64,000 nucleotides of DNA, taken from NCBI GenBank assembly GCA_943736015.1, contig OX031062.1, forward strand, positions 53,618,962 through 53,682,961. Direction: 5' to 3'. Below are positions 62,564 to 64,000 of the stretch, one piece after another; positions within the stretch are counted from its first letter, which is position 1, and each line of letters starts with the position of its first letter. Both the position numbers and the translations under genes were made by a program. This DNA is from Tridacna crocea. Its lineage: Eukaryota; Mollusca; Bivalvia; Cardiida; Cardiidae. Below the pieces are notes generated by a model. It made no database searches, had not been told where the DNA came from, and saw only the letters and a list, made by a program, of their open reading frames with translations.

Positions 62564-62788
62564 CCCATTACCAAACGACAATATTTTAGACTGGTCCAAC
62601 TTGAAAGCATTTGTAGACTACAAAATAATAGTGACTGAAAATTTGAAATTTGTTATGTGAAGGGTAGAAAACATTGTGGGAAAAGGAGAAAATGCTGGTT
62701 ACCAGCATTTTCTCCTTTTCCCACAATGTTTTCTATAGGCTTCTTTCTCCGGGGCGTCAAAAGTAGGGATTGTGTGGTAATGGGTTAA
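62560..62788 (+). mobile_element. A element, complete, tandem with previous
   Basis: TTAACCCATTACCAAACGAC to GGTAATGGGTTAA; full perfect hairpin. Head-to-tail with the previous copy through TTAA 62560-62563. Confidence 0.94.
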
Positions 62789-63224
62789 CTATGGATCCAA
62801 ATATATTTTGTAACTACTGACGGAATCATGAGGTACAATGGTCATTGAACAAGCAGAAAATTTGCCAAACCTCCAACCCAGGTCAGCCTGCACAGACTGA
62901 CCTTGGCCAACACTTAACCTTTTTTTCACAAAGTATGGCTAAACACTGGCCTAAAGACATTACTTCAGAAAAGTTATTTTTTCAAAGATCATTAATGAAC
63001 TAGAATAGTAAGAAACAACAACTACAAATTTTAGGGTTTTTTTGTAAAGAATGATTTATTTCATGTATTTATGCAGTTTTGTTGTATGAAAAATAGTTAT
63101 AAAACTATAAACAGTTAATACATTTTTTCTATTTTTATATTCATTCTGATACTATGTATTAACCAAGGTATACCAACTTCATTTCTTTCTTTGAATTGAC
63201 TCAGGATTAAAAATGGCTATGGTT
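62789..63224. other. Unassigned stretch
   Basis: A small palindrome AGGTCAGCCTGCACAG / CTGACCTTGGCC lies at 62879-62915. Otherwise AT-rich. Confidence 0.4.
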
Positions 63225-63450
63225 TTAACTCTTTATCAAACGACACCATTTTGGACTGGTCCAAATTGAAAGCACTTGCAGACGACAAAATAAACGGAAC
63301 TCAAAATTAAAACTTGTTTTAAGCAGGATAGAAAACATTCTGGGAAAAGGAGAAAAGCTGGTTACCAGCCTTTTTCAATTTCCAATTATATTTTAAAAAG
63401 CTTCATCCTTCAGGGTTTTCAAAATTGGAGACTGCATGGTAAATGGTAAA
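63225..63450 (+). mobile_element. A element, right end worn
   Basis: TTAACTCTTTATCAAACGAC, X arm, shortened hairpin (AGCTGGTTACCAGCC), worn Y arm ending CATGGTAAATGG. Confidence 0.82.
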
Positions 63451-63677
63451 AATCATTGATCCTATTTAACATAAATCATATAAGGACAAAATAGCCCATT
63501 TTTTGCCAGATGAATATTTTTTTAAAAGCACCAATACAAAAAGATACAATTACAGATTTACATAATGTCAACAAATATGTACAAGCCTTGTTGTGGAAGT
63601 GATAGCGGATAAAAATGTTTGGAATGGTATAATGTGATTATGATTTTTTATAAACTTAAATTCTGGCTTCTAGAAAC

Positions 63678-63895
63678 TGACCCTATGCCACACAAAGCTG
63701 AGTTTTAGCAACCCTGAGCAAGACCCCTTTTGCAAACATGGTGAGAAAATAGAGAAAATGCTGGTAACCAGCATTTTCTCCATTTTCTCACCATGTTTTT
63801 TTTTTCTGTCAGAAAACTTCAGCCCATTTGTACTGATTCCAAAGATGAAGTTTTGAATTTCCGGGAGTCTATAATTTGTGTGGGGAAAGGGATAA
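63678..63895 (-). mobile_element. A element, diverged
   Basis: ACCCTATGCCACACAAAGC start, strong hairpin with altered outer stem (CATGGTGAGAAAATAGAG with mirror), end GGGGAAAGGGATAA. Confidence 0.82.
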
Positions 63896-64000
63896 GAGGA
63901 TAAAATACTATAAAAGGATCACTAGCTTCACAAATAAAAGGAAATGTACATAGCACACAATATCTTTTTGTTGCAAATACACAATAAGATGGGTTTTGGG

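Overview
This looks like nuclear DNA from a bivalve mollusc, probably a heterodont clam. The basis is recognition, not a search: AT-rich sequence, intron-poor genes islanded in repeats, tRNA-derived SINEs with mollusc-style tails, and an element with GCTCCCC ends carrying the accessory phrase 'ACAACCCTTGGACC', familiar from many bivalve genomes. There is no operon-like gene packing, ribosome-binding-site pattern or CRISPR array.

Three protein-coding genes are convincing, and each has its whole CDS in one exon: a sarcoplasmic calcium-binding (EF-hand) protein on the minus strand (21174-21833), a purple acid phosphatase / ACP7-like protein on the plus strand (37163-38791), and a rhodopsin-class GPCR with an about 510-residue third cytoplasmic loop on the plus strand (51825-54218). 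They are unrelated in function and show no sign of acting together. A splice acceptor lies just upstream of the phosphatase and of the GPCR, so both probably have spliced 5' UTRs.

The rest is dominated by small palindromic transposable elements. The main family, here called A, has about 75 recognisable copies or fragments, spread through most of the window but missing from some stretches. A full copy is about 229 bp. It begins and ends with TTAA, has imperfect inverted ends (TTAACCCTTTACC or TTAACCCATTACC), and carries a 67-bp hairpin in the middle (GAAAACATTGTGGG ... GCTGGTTACCAGC ... CCCACAATGTTTTC). The two arms differ: the X arm has AAACGACAAAATTTT and CATTTGCAGACGACAAAATAA; the Y arm has ACACAATCCCTACTTTTGAC. 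Strand is given as + when X is on the left. Families B and C share the outer stem but have other loops and arms. P and L are further TTAA-bounded families. TTAA duplication and CCC ends point to the piggyBac superfamily of non-autonomous elements (inference). Copies nest in each other and abut through a single shared TTAA.

Other repeats are D (about 200-bp palindrome with CCAAT motifs), K (about 80-bp foldback), G (long inverted ends around a GCGCAGTCCGCGC palindrome), F, H and M (MITEs with inverted ends), R (an unclassified 350-bp repeat), at least two SINE families, a 1.5-kb bivalve-type element (35093-36566), an 81-bp minisatellite (8267-9150), a CGCCC-rich minisatellite (30073-30355) and several microsatellites. 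The largest stretch with neither gene nor clear repeat is 31540-34120. No LTR, Polinton or other virus-like element was recognised.
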